In this document: one piece after another, positions 27,719-40,979 of the stretch
Layout of the letters: each line of letters starts with the position of its first letter
Position numbering within the stretch: position 1 is the stretch's first letter
Assembly (NCBI GenBank): GCA_023846275.1
Contig: JAIUJO010000293.1
Coordinates: 186,001 to 250,000 of the forward strand
Direction: 5' to 3'
Length of the DNA stretch: 64,000 bases
Source: Vanilla planifolia
Taxonomy: Eukaryota; Streptophyta; Magnoliopsida; Asparagales; Orchidaceae
Translations under genes and position numbers: made by a program
The notes under the pieces: generated by a model
Seen by the model: the letters and a program-made list of their open reading frames with translations, nothing else
What the model was told of the DNA's origin: nothing
The model's database searches: none

Positions 27719-28750
27719 GATTTCCCATCACTGAACTATTTCTCAATCTTTGCCTCTCCAATTTTTTCTCATCTCTAACTTGGTCACCATCTACTGTTCT
27801 CTCTATCTCATCTTCTGGTCTTTTCTCTCTATAAGACTAACATTCGTACTCTCTTCCTCCTTTCTTTGTCTTTCACAGTCTCTTAGCTTCTTTGTATCAC
27901 ACGAACTCTCCAACTCCTTTCATTCAATTCTCACTCTTTCTTTCATCATTGCCTCCTTATCTCAAAGTCTTCTTCCATTTTCTGTGGATGCTCTTTGTCT
28001 ACTTATTCCATTTTTTTTCTTTATTTAGAAGAGTATATCTTTCACCATCGATTATGTCTCTTATTGTCCTTCTCTTAATTTTGTCTTTAATTTATATCAC
28101 TTTTTTCTCTCATTCCTTTTGTTCTAGTAATCTTGTTTGAATCCATCTTTATCATTCCCTTCTCTTTGTTTCAACTATTCCCTCCATTGTGTCATTGTGT
28201 TGTTTCTCTATTAATCTTTATATCTCACATTTTCTCTCCTTTCTCTTACACTTCTTTGTTTTCCCTTTCTTTTTTTCTTTACCACATATAAGTTACTTTC
28301 TAATTACTTTCCTAATGGTCATCATCTAATGTAAGTAAGTAAAAAAATTAAAGTAAATTATTTCAAATATTAAATAATAATTATCTTTGATGTCATACAT
28401 ATATTTTGTTAAGATGAAAAAAGAGAACCTACGAAATAAATTAAATATTATGTGAAAAATACTAAATTTGAAATGAACTAAATTTTTAGATCAACAAAAA
28501 ATAGTAATTATTATGTAAATATTTAATAAATATTGCAAAATAATTAATGTAATTTGTCTATTATAAAAATTTATTAATAGTAAATTTTCATAACATTTGT
28601 ATGTATTTTTAAATTTATTTATATTATTGTTATAATAATAATAATATATATTAATTCAAATTTTCAAATATTATAATAAAGAAAAAAATTAATAAATTTT
28701 AAAATAATTAAAAATGTTCATATTATTATAAAATAATTGTTTATACACAA
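27719..28750 (+). repeat. 1.03-kb tandem duplication, copy 2
   Basis: Second copy, with the same internal layout: pyrimidine-rich to about 28330, then AT-rich with tattatgtgaaaaatact and acatttgtatgtattttt phrases matching copy 1. Indels are small because the offset stays at 1,032-1,035 throughout. No third copy with a good match was found on either side. Confidence 0.85.
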
Positions 28751-31420
28751 AACAAATTAAAAAATTATTAAAATAAAAATAATTGTTATTAAATTCTTAG
28801 TAATTATTAATTAATTTGAAATTAATAATAATTATTTAAAAATACTAATATTTTCTCTAATTGTTATTTTTTAAATCTTTTTATTCTATTTTTTTTCTAT
28901 TGCTTCTCTTTTTGTGCCACTTTTTTAAAATGTTTTTATTTATTCAATAGTTAGTTATCTTATTCTATTCTTTTTTTACTTCTTGTACTTATTTTTCTTT
29001 CTTAACTCTTTTTTTCTGACTACACTTTTCTTCTTCTAATTCTTTTTAATATCTTCTTCTTTTATTTCATAATGCTTATTCAATACAACTTTGGACATTA
29101 GTTTCATGTATTTAATTTTTTTATTATTTGATGAATATAAAAAGTTATAGAAGAATAAATTCTTAATAATTTTTTTAAGCATGTTCTTATTTTGAGTTTT
29201 TAGTTATTATTTTTATTTAAAAGTTAGTAATGATAATAATTGAAAAAAAGTAATTAATTTCAATGAGTAATCCAAGCTTATAAAATATGATCTTATAATA
29301 TTTTAGAATAGTCTTCTTAATATGTGTAAACAATAATTTAATAATGTCTTCATAATGGATATCGAATAATACATTGTTAAGTTTCACAAATAACTATTAA
29401 TATTATTTTAATAGCAAAAAATAATAACATAATATAGATAAAGCTTTTGATCAATATTTACTTAAACTAAAAATAAATAATAAGAGTTTTTTATTTTAAT
29501 TATGAATAATTAAATATCCTAATAAATTTCAAATTTCAATATCATAATTATGGATAAAAAGTTGCTTAACTAATAAAATAATTGTTTACTTATTCTTTGT
29601 TGTTATTAATTTTTCTTTTTGAAATAGTTTTAGAGAAAATAAAAACATTAACAATAATATCAATTCATTATATAAGTTATTATTAATTGATCATACAATA
29701 AGATAATAACGATAGATTGTTTAAGAATAATTTTACTATGTTTAAATAACATCGTAGATAATTCTTAACAAATATGGTAAACATAATTATTAACAAAATG
29801 TTTACTTATCACAATATTAAAAAATAATTAACAAATTATTGTGTTTTATTAATAATACAAAAGTTTATGACTAATAAAGAACAAAAACAAATTGTTAATC
29901 ATTAATTTTAGTAACACCACTAATCATTACATATTAGAAATTTATTTTTGTAATTAAACAATTATAGTCCAAAATAGTATCATACTTTGCAATTTTTTTT
30001 GTAAATAACCATAGTCATTTTATTAATTAACAAGAAGAAATATGAAATTAAATTTATTTGTTTTGCATTTTTTGTTATTAATAATTAAATAAGTTTTTAT
30101 TGTGAGACATTTATTAATATTAAATAGAAAGAATCATTAGAAATAAAATACTTAATTAGTAAAGATAATTTTTTTCATTAATCCTAGTATAATTATGAAA
30201 TATTACATAAAAAGTTATCAATGTTTTAACTAAAGAATTATAATGAAGAGATGGTGAAAAAAGATGAAAATAATGAGAAGAAAGGGAACATAAATTATTT
30301 AGAGTACTTTTATTAGAAATTCCAATAATTGTGTTACGAAATAAATATAAAAAATTAAATAATTATATAGTAATTATATAATCTTCAGAATAATCAACCA
30401 AATTGTTGTTATAATAACCTTATTTAGTAAAATTATCCATTTACAACTAATAATAACAATGACAATAATTATTTAATTTTATCTACTAATAATAAAAACT
30501 ACTAGCTTTTTAACAAATAAATATTAATTAAAAAAATAACAATAAATTATAGCTATTATTAAAATAATAGTTATTTAAAAAATAACAATAATTTTGTTAA
30601 TTATGAATAATCACTATTATTAATATTCATTAAATTTTATTAGTAATTTAAATTTTAGAATGCTAGACTCTAATTGTGTATATCAATTTAGGTATTATAA
30701 ATAATAATATAGTAATTAATATATCTAAAAATCTGCAATTAAATTGAAATAGTTATTTTATTGCTAATTTAATTATAATTAACTAGTTAAATAATTTACT
30801 TAAAAATATATTTACCTAATAAGAAGTGTAAAAAAAATAATTATTAATAATTATTTTAAAATATTATTAAAAAGAATTGATTATGATAGATACACAAACT
30901 AATATATAGAATTAACTTTAACCTAAAAGGGATAGTATATTCCTTGTCTTTATTAATATTTCTTCTTATTATGATAATAATATTTAACAATGTTAATAAT
31001 TATTAAACATTTTTTTTATAAGAATATAATTGCAATTAAAATTAAAAGATATTTGTTATAATAATTATGATTTAATTTTTTATCTTTATTTAATATATTA
31101 ACAAATGACAAGAAAAAAGGAATTATTTATAAGATTATTACAATATTTCAATCGAATTTGGTAATATGAGAATAAAATTTATAGGAATAATAATAATAAT
31201 TTTACATCAACTATAGACAATCATTCTTAAGAATCATAACTATACATAATAATCACAATAATTATAAAGGAATATTATCATATTAATTTTCCTTACGAAA
31301 TAATATTTTAAATAATATTATAATAAGTAATTACGATGAATTACGAATATTTATTTTAGCAAAGTCTATTTCTTAATTCTTGTTCTTGTAATTATAATAT
31401 CATATGTCTTTTTTATTTAT
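28750..31420. other. T-rich tract then extremely AT-rich DNA
   Basis: A T/C-rich tract spans about 28860-29090. The rest is almost entirely A and T, with many short taattattaataattatta-like palindromic words and few long words shared with the satellite. Nothing gene-like, no RNA gene and no terminal repeats are seen. The low melting energy expected of such DNA would suit a matrix-attachment or unwinding element, but nothing here proves one. Confidence 0.6.
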
Positions 31421-32400
31421 TTATTTTTTAATTTATTATTCTTATTCATGTCACATCTTTGATGTCCCTCCATTTTCTTTAGTTTACCACTATTGCTCTT
31501 TCTACATTATTAGAAGTATATGTATCTATGCTTGCCAAAATATCTATCAAATTCTTCATCCTAATGTCCTCACCCTTCTCTGAATTCTTTCTTTCTTCTT
31601 TGTTTCTTTCTCTTCATCTCCTTTTCTATCTATCCTTACCTTTTATGCTCTTTTGATGAATGTTTATGTAGGCATCTTCCTCTTTACCACTATATTAGTC
31701 TCTTGTTTATTCTATTCTCTTTATCACTTCATATATTTTTAATTTCCTAACATTGTTTATTAAGATTTTTATCTCTTTCAATGTCATTATGTACTATATT
31801 CTCCATTTCATGATTAAACTCTTCACATTTTATTTGGGTTTATCTTATCTCAAGTCCTCACAATTCTCTCAACCTTTTTTAATATCTCTTTCTCATCCTT
31901 ATCCCTTTACACTCTTTTGATCTTTCGTTTTGGGCTAAACTCATTGTTGTTATCATTAACTCCCCTATTAACCTCTACAGTCACTCACAAGCATTCATCA
32001 ATCTTTTCCATTCTTTCACTAAGTTCTTTCTCCCTTTCTTTCATCCTTTCTCTTCTCTATATCTCTTCTCCTCTACATTTGCCCCTCTGATTGCTTTCAA
32101 CACACCTTTTATCTTTGTTCTCTCCACTTTCATAACTTTCATGCTTGTTATAATTTTTCTCTAAAGTTTTCTCTGTATCTTTATTTTCTCATTTCTTTTT
32201 TTACCATCTATTGATTCTTCTTATTCTTTTTCTTCCCTAAAGATGTTCAACCTGGTGGTTTTTTATTTTTTTAGCTTGTACATTTTTTCTCTTCTTCACT
32301 TCCTCTATAACAATTTTTTTTATTTTTTCATTTCTCTCCTTTAATTTTTAATAGCTTTTTATCTTTATCTTCTTAATCTTCTCCATATAAGGAATTCTTA
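31420..32400 (+). repeat. Polypyrimidine-rich segment 2
   Basis: About 1 kb of T/C-biased plus strand of the same character as 25390-27300 (words such as tcttctttgtttctttctc). I could not align it convincingly to the first segment by eye. No domain-bearing open frame is present. Confidence 0.65.
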
Positions 32401-33540
32401 TTTTTTATTTTTTTTGAAAATTAGAAGAAAAAGAGAAGTAAAATACCTATAATAAATATTTTAGAATTCTATTACAAAAAATATTAAATTTTTTTATTAT
32501 ATAATGATATTTTAAAAACTGCCATTTTAAGTTTTTTTCTAATCATAAGATATATGATGAATTATATTATATATAAGAAATTTTTTTCCTCAGAAATTAT
32601 TGTTTAGAATGATATCAAGGTAATATTATTAATTAGTGATATTAATGATTATTAGTTATTCTTATGTTAAGTCTATTTCATAACTAATATGATATTAATA
32701 TTTTCATATTTACACGATGATGAGAAGAGTTTGTATCAGTTAAGGCTAACAATAGTAATAACAATTATTCATAATCAATTATTGTTAGCTATATTTTTTT
32801 ATTACTATAATTAACTAGAATAACAAATAGTAAGTAACATAGTTAGTTCAAAATTATTTAAAAAAATATATGTTTAGTTTAAATATAAATTATACAAAAC
32901 AGTATCTAATTTTTTGTTAATAATTAATATAAATAAAATAAATTATTATCGAATAGTATGAATATTTAATTAATGTTTTTAATATAATTAACTATAATCC
33001 TTTAAAGGAAAATTGAAGGTAAAGAATAATAATTGTAAGAGTTATATTGATAATTATTAATAATTAATAAAAGTTGTTATAATGAACTGATAATTGCAAT
33101 TGAATCTTGAAGATGAGATCAAATTTTGGTAATTTATAAGATTTGTTTTGTAAATTGATAATGTTAGTTCAATTTTTTCATCATAAATTAAATTTGTTTG
33201 CATCAATCATTCCTCTATAACTTAACATCATCCTACATGCATCAATACATCATGAAGATAAGAAATGTGTTACATGCATTTAATAGAAATAAATAAAAAG
33301 CATGCCTCTTATGTCTCTTAGAGATATGCACATTTATTTACTAAAAAAACTTTGTAAATTAGAATTAAAAAATTTAAATAGGATACTTGGGCAAAACCTT
33401 TGCTCAATTTATGTACATCTCTTTTTATGTGTTGTATATGGTGTTAGAATTTGGTAGGTGAAGAATTGAGGCTAATAGAGGATTATGTACTTTTTTTATG
33501 AATGGCTAATTACTCAAATAACTCTATTAAAATAAAAAAT
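32400..33540. other. AT-rich right flank of the pyrimidine domain
   Basis: Extremely AT-rich to about 33120, then about 400 bp of ordinary-complexity DNA (33120-33500) with no satellite landmarks and no recognisable gene, followed by re-entry into the satellite near 33540. Confidence 0.55.
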
Positions 33541-36500
33541 TTAAATAAATAGATAAATTGTATTCGAATGATAAATTACAAAACAATAAGTAGATCACCT
33601 GTAACATTGACAATTATTAAATTAGGTTAAATAAAATTGTCTCAAAATGTTTGTCAAAAAAATAAATAGCTTTAAAATATGTAAACAAATATAAAAATAG
33701 ATAGGGCTCATCGAGTTGAGTCCAAGGAAGATTCTTCCCCCCAAACATACCATTTTTGAATTACTTCATATTACAAAATTAAAGAAGCATAAATTCTAAT
33801 AAACTATTAATTTAACATTTAGTAGATATATATTAAAACAACAAAAAAGAATAAATTAATGTAATATAACATAAACAAATCAAAGCATTAAGATTCTAGT
33901 AAGAGAGGCAATTTATAATTACATTGAAATGTAACAAAATCAAAATAAAAAATTTGAGGAAATAAAAAAAATTATAAGAGATTGTTGCATTATAATTTAT
34001 AGTGGAGGCCGAGTGTGACATCTTTAATCATAAAATCATTTAAAATGAAGTAAAATTGTAAAAAAGAATAAATTTTACTAGCTAATTATATTAATATTAA
34101 TTAAAATTATATAAAGTAAAGATAAAATAAATTGAAGAAATTTAATATAACTAAATAAAAACAACATATTGGTTCCCTAATGATTTATAGTTTAATAGTA
34201 ATATGACCAGTTCAAACAAAGAATTTTTGAGAAATGATATAATTTTTATTGAAAACCTAAATTCCATGATGTTGAAGAGATCAAGTGTATCTTTCACAGT
34301 TATTAGATAAGAAATTAATCGAAATTTCTCTTAATGTAAACTAACATTCTTGAGAATAAAATGTTTAAGAAAAATAGAAAAGAATATATATCTCTGTATA
34401 TATTAGTATGGTTTTGTAAAGCAAACAAACTGAAGTAATAATGAACTATTGACTTAATATTAACTAAATAAGCATTAAAGCAAAAAAGAGTTAAATTGAA
34501 TCAAAATAATATGATATAATAAAATGAAAATAATGGTCACACATGAAAAGAACTAGAGTTTAATAGTAATATAACCAAATCTAAGAGGTTGCCAAAAGGA
34601 CATAAAGTGATAGAAATTTGCATTGTAGGATACAAAGGAGATAGAGCTTGTTATCCTCAATTGTTAAATTTGATACATATCATAATTTCTAAAAAATAGT
34701 GCTAAAACACAAAAAATTTAAAACATTTTAAAATATAAAAATTGAAATTTTAATTTTATAATTATAGTAAAAAAAAGTCTAACAAAATTTGTTTCTCCTC
34801 GAATATACCTTCTTTAGAATTACAATAAATTACCAAAATGAACAAGCATTAAAATATATAAATTATTATTTAAATGTTAAGTAAACACCTAATAAATATA
34901 AAATAAGATATTTTGAAGCAAAATAATATAACCAAACAAAAATGATGTAAAGTTTAATTCAAAGGAGAATTATAGTTTCATAATAATAAAACAAAGTTAA
35001 AGGAAAAAAATTCAAGTCAGATATATTGTTTGGAATAGATGCTTTTGAAGTGACTAAAGTAATCGTGTTGGCAACCATGATTATAAATTCAAGTGCAGGC
35101 TAAAATGTATTGTAAAGTATAAAAAAGTAATTTTTTTTTCATTTTATATTGATTGTTAGATGCGTCTGATGACACATATCGACTAGATCACATTTTGAAT
35201 TTCTATGAATTACAAAATTAATAAAAACTAACAAAAGATGAATATTTCAATTGTATCTAAATATATATTAAAAAATTGAGATATTTAAAGAATTATATAA
35301 TAACCAAATAAAATTTATATAAATGTTACATAAGAATAGATTTGAGTTACTTCGTAATGTAACTAAATAAAAATATTAATTAAATGGAAAAACTTATAAG
35401 GGAAAGTTGCATTTCTAAATGTTAAAAACGATTTAGAGTATCATCCTGTATTATCATGTTAGGAAATAACTAAAAATTTATCATAAAGAATGCAAAAAGC
35501 AAAGATTATAGATTTTTTTTAAAATAAAAAATGAATTTTTAATTCGATGGACCTAATTGAGACTAGTCTAATTACATTTATTCTTTTATTTATTAGACAT
35601 CATTTTGAATTATTATGACTTACCCAAAAAAAGAAGCATAAAAAATAATTAACTATTATTTTAATCTTTTATATATATATATCAAAAATAAATTGAAGTA
35701 TTGTTGTTTAACTAATCAAAGGAAACTTCAAAGTCATAAGACAAGAGATTTCGAATTATATAAAAATATAATATTTAAAAAAAGAAACTTTTCAAAAAAT
35801 AAGGTAAATTGTATAAGAGTGTTGCATTCTAAGATACTAAGGAAATCAAGATAACATTTTCAATTATCGAATGAAAATAAAGAGAAGTATCTCATGAAGT
35901 AGGGAGAACCTTATAAAATAAAAATTTAAAAAATAGAATAATAAATCTTTCTTTTCATAAAACTGATGGAAACAAATCCAACGACAATTATTTTTTCTCA
36001 TCAAACCTCAATAGATCTTTGTACGAATTACCAGACTAAATTAGCATAAACAATAGTAAAAGTAATGTGAAGTTCAATTGAGAGGAGATTTAAATTTATA
36101 TAGTATTACAAAATAAAAAATTAAAGAAATAACTGAAACACTATAGGAAAATTTATTTCCAAGATATTAAGCAAAGGAAGTGTAACACCCTACATCCTAA
36201 AATGATAATTGAAATGCTTAATAAATTGTAGATAAACTTTGGAAAATAAAATTTTTAGAAATAGAAAGATGAGTATTTAAATGAATAGAACTCATTGGGA
36301 TGACATTAAGACATATGGTTCTTCTTTATTAGACATCATTTTCATTTAGTATGAATTATAAAATTAAATAAGCATAGATAATATCAAATTATTATTTTAA
36401 TATCAATTAAATAATTATTTATGATGACATAAGATAAAATGAAGTAGTGTAATATAACCAATTCAAAAGATGCTATTATCAAAGGAGAGAAGATTTAGAT

Positions 36501-36835
36501 TGACTTAGTTATATAATCTTATTCAAGTATGTAATTTCAAGAAATGAGATAAATTGTAAGAAAGTTCTTATTGAACAAGCCAAACTCATAGGAAATAAAA
36601 TACATGATAAAAAAGAATTAAATTATTTAACAAGATGGAGACCATCAAGTAGATCAAATGACAAATTGTACATGTCAATTGGAACTCATTTGGGAATATT
36701 GCAGATTCTTAATGCAAACAAGCATAAGTAATGGTAAATTATTGCTTTAATATTACATAAATATGTATCAAAGATGCATTGAGCTAAATTGAAGTAAAGT
36801 AATATAATAAAATCAAATAATTACAATGATCAAAA

Positions 36836-36883
<48 letters not shown>
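36836..36883. repeat. (TA)n microsatellite
   Basis: Uninterrupted TA run of about 48 bp within a monomer, at the position of the cacatgagaggag landmark, which it has replaced. It lies at a different monomer position from the run at 2050, so the two expansions are independent. Confidence 0.95.
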
Positions 36884-36886
<3 letters not shown>

Positions 36887-39659
36887 AGGATACATATTTA
36901 TATAATCAAATCAAAGTGAAAAATTTGAACAAATAGGATAAACTGTAGAGGCAACTCAACTTCAAAATTACTAAAGAGATCGAGTATCACATCATTAAGT
37001 TTTTAATTGTTATAATCAAATTGTATTGTTAAACTTACAAAAATTTTTTTAAAAATGTAAACATGATCATTTAATTGAATATAGTTTGTTAAGATGTCTC
37101 TAATAACCTTTTGTGGTGTTGATCAAACCTTATTTTGAATTTAACAAAATTAACAAATTAAATAATTTAAAATAATAAAAAAATATTACTCTAATTTTAA
37201 CTAAATATATATTATAAGTAAAATGAAATAAATTGATATAATATTATAAAAAATGAAGCAAAGAATTTGAAGAAATGAGATACATAGTAATGAAAATTTA
37301 CATTATAGGAGGATAAGGAGATCGAGTGTAACATTTTCTTCTTCAAATTAAAAATTGTAATGGCCCATAAAATTTGAAAAGAACTAGGAAACAAAATATT
37401 AAAAACATAAAAAAGATTGTTTAGTTAAATAGAACCAGTTGGGGTAAGTTATTATAAGAAATTAATAGAGTAAATTTACATATATAACAATAACAATTTA
37501 TTATGTTAGTATTAGTGATCATATATTAATATTGAAATGAGATAACATGAAAAACATAATATTAAAAAATAAAAAATAAGTTAATTGTCTCAAAAGAAGA
37601 GATTTATAGTCACTTAATTTTATAACATAATCGAAGAAAAAAAATTAAACAAAAATGAGAATAACATTTTAAGAAAGTTGCATTCCAAGATATTAAGTAG
37701 ATAAGATTCTTGATCATCAAGTAAACTACAAACAAAAATGTCATAATGCATGTTAATATACTTTAAAATAAAAACATTATTGAATATAGAAATCAATATT
37801 TAACATGAAATGGAATATTAAGACGAGTCTATGAATTTCTTTTTCAGCATAACTGTATCATGATTAGCATTATTATAAATTACAAATACGAAAAAGCATA
37901 ATTAAAAAATTATTTTGAATATTAATAAATATATATTAAAGTTAAAAATAGAAAATTTAAGGAAATGTTGTAAAATAAAAATCAAACTATTGTAAAGTTT
38001 GCATAAGAGAACAATTACAATCAGAAAGCAACATGACCAAATTGAAGTCAAAAGTTTGAAAAATTACATAAATTCTAAAGATGCATTCTACGATAGCTAA
38101 AAAATTTAGTGTAAAATTATTGATCATCAAATTTGGTACAAATAAAAAAACTAAAAAAAAATTTAACAATACTTACTAAATAAAAATTTAAAAATAGAAA
38201 AATAAGAAATTAAAAGATACAGAGCTCATCAAGACAAGTCCAATAACATTTGTTTCTTATTGATCGAAGCTCCTTTGAATTATTAAGAATTTCAAAGTAA
38301 ATAAGCATAAATAATAATAAACTAATAATTTAGTAATGTGAAATGATAAACTTAAACTAAAATAAGACAAATTAAAACAATGCAACATAACTAAATCAAA
38401 GCAATATTTTGGTTATATTATAGGGGAATTCAACTTTAATAACAACAAAATCAAAGTGAAAACATTTGAAAATGAGAAACATTATTAGGGAAAGCCACCT
38501 TCTATAATGCTAAGAAGATTACATTAGAGATTCTTGACTGTCAAATCCTTTACAAATCAAAATAACTTGTAAAGCATAAAACAACCATAAAAATTAAATT
38601 TTAAAAAAATAAAGAAATAAATTTAAATTTGAAGCGGATTGTCAAGTAATGTCAGGCAACATTTGTTTCATCTTATTCAAACCTCATTTGGAATTACTTC
38701 GAAGTACGAATGAAAACACATAAAATAAAATTATTTATTATACTCATTTTAGGTAAATACCATATATAATTAAAATAGGACAACTTGAAGTAATGTAATT
38801 TAACCAAATCAAAGTGATGTAAAGAATATATAAAAGAGAATTTGCATTACATAGTAATTCAACAAAACGAAATTAAAATATTTGAAGAAATTAGTTAAAT
38901 TAAATTAGATTGGAGTATTTTAATATAATAATAAATTTAAGGATAATATCCTACACAAAAAAAATAATGTATGAATTGAAATGCTTCATAGAGTCTCCAA
39001 AAGTAAGTGGAAATAAAATATTAAATGAAATTGAATTGGATAGAACTTATTAAAATGAATCATATAATATATATTAAGTCTCAATTAGACCACATCTAAA
39101 ATATCTTTGAATTACAAAATTAAAAAAGAATTAACAATAATAATTTATTTATTTAATAATAAATAAATGTATAATAAATTTGAAGTATTATAAATTGAAG
39201 TAATGTGACATAATAAAAGCAAAATGAATATGAAACGTTTTTAGAAAGGAGATGAATTTTATGGAAAAGTTGCATTTCAAACACTTATGAGTTTGAGTAT
39301 AACATTATCAATAATCACATGATGTATAAATTAAAATGACTTAGAAAACATGACAAAATAGTGAAATGAATGCTAAATCAGATAAAGATCATTAAAGTAA
39401 ATTAGATGAAATTTGTTAAATCTAAATTTGATCTTGTTTGGAATTTCTGTGAATTACCAAAATAAATAGCAAAAAAATTTTAAAAACTTAATTTAACATT
39501 ATGTAAATATTTATTAAATCTTTATTTGGAAAAATTAAATTAATATAATATAGCAAAATTAAAGTGAATTAAAGATCCCTCAAAACTAGGTTTAGGGTTT
39601 TTTAGTAACAAAACTAAACGAAAAGAAAAAAATTTAACAAAATGAGAAATGTCAAATGA

Positions 39660-40979
39660 GAAACTTGCATTGCAAGATAAAAATGTCAACAAGTGTAACA
39701 TGTTCAATTGCCTAATATGATACAAAATATTGTCTAAGAAGCATACCAAAATCATAAGAAAATAAAATATTTAAAAGTAAACAAATTTATTTTTAATTGG
39801 ATAGAGCTTACTAGGTTGAGTCCAACAAATTTCGTTTCTTAATGATCAAGCCTCATTTGTAAATACTATGAATTCAAAAAATAAAAAGAAATTAAAAAAT
39901 TAAAATTATTATTTCAAAATTTAGTAAATATATATGAATGCATAAATAAGATAAACTAAAGAAATCTTATTTAACTAAAGCAAAGTGATGTAAAGGTCAC
40001 ATGAGAAAAGATTCCTGAATGCCAAATCAAGAGTTTATCAAAACATCACATAAAATTCTTTTTGGAATTACAATGGATTAGGAAAAAACAAGCTGAAATA
40101 AAAATGAAAAATTCTTTTAATTTTAAATTAAAGATGTACATATGTCAAAGTAAAAAAAATTAATTAATATAATTTTGCTAAATCAAAGCGATGTAAAGGT
40201 CACATAAGAGGAAATTTAGAATTACATAGTAATTAAGTAAATCAAATGGCAATATATGAAGAAATAAGACAAATTATACGAGAAAGTTGCAAATCTAAAA
40301 GCCTCATAAAGTGTGCTAAAACAACAAAAAATAAATATTTAATTTCCTATAAAAGAACTATTAAATGTTTGAACTTCATAGAAAGGAGTTTAGTGACGTT
40401 TCTTTCATCTACATCAAGCCATATTTTGAATTACTATGATTTCAAAGTAATTAAATATAAATAATAAACAAGCATTATTTAACTTTTTGTAAGTATTTAT
40501 AAACAAAGGAATGAGATAACTTGAATCAATCTAATATAACAAAATCAACTTGATGCAAAGGCCACATGAGTATAGTATTAGAGTTACAAAAATAAAAGTA
40601 AAACATTTTTTAAATGAGACAAATTAAATGTGAAAGTTTCATTCCATGACATTAAGGAGATTGTGTGTAACATCACTGATCATAAAATAAGGAAAGAATC
40701 TAAATGTCTAGTAAAGAAAGCTAAAACATTAAAAATTGAAATATTTAAAAATTTAAAAATGAATACATGTAGGATAGTGTTGTAGAGACAGCTCAAACAA
40801 TGTCTATAGTCTCATTCATATCTAATTTTGAACTACTATGAATTACAAGAGTAAATAAATATAACTAACCATATATTTTATTTTAATAATAATTAAATGT
40901 ATACTAAAGCTAAAATTTGGTAGATTGATGCAATACCATATAATCGAACAAAAATGACGTGAAGGTCATATGAGAGGAG
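39660..40979 (+). repeat. Off-register 1,320-bp tandem duplication, copy 1
   Basis: Begins at aaacttgcattgcaagata and ends at gaaggtcatatgagaggag. It spans parts of four satellite monomers, one of them shortened. The identical series restarts at 40980. Copy 1 and copy 2 differ at roughly 28-30 positions, mostly transitions, so they are about 98% alike, while ordinary monomers here are far more diverged. An open frame of 72 codons at 40246-40464 falls in this copy only and is not considered a gene. Confidence 0.93.

Noticed and set aside
25948-28140. Several open frames of 67-107 codons in the pyrimidine-rich segments as genes or membrane proteins.
   Set aside because: T/C-rich DNA rarely makes stop codons. 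The products are leucine/serine/phenylalanine-rich, overlap in different frames, lack domains, and are not in a gene-like setting.
29090-31420. AT-rich segment as a replication origin or matrix-attachment region.
   Set aside because: Base composition alone does not identify either, and no defined consensus was found.
40246-40464. A 72-codon frame in a recent duplication as a candidate gene.
   Set aside because: Open only in copy 1 and not in the 98%-alike copy 2 at 40980-42299, and it follows satellite sequence.
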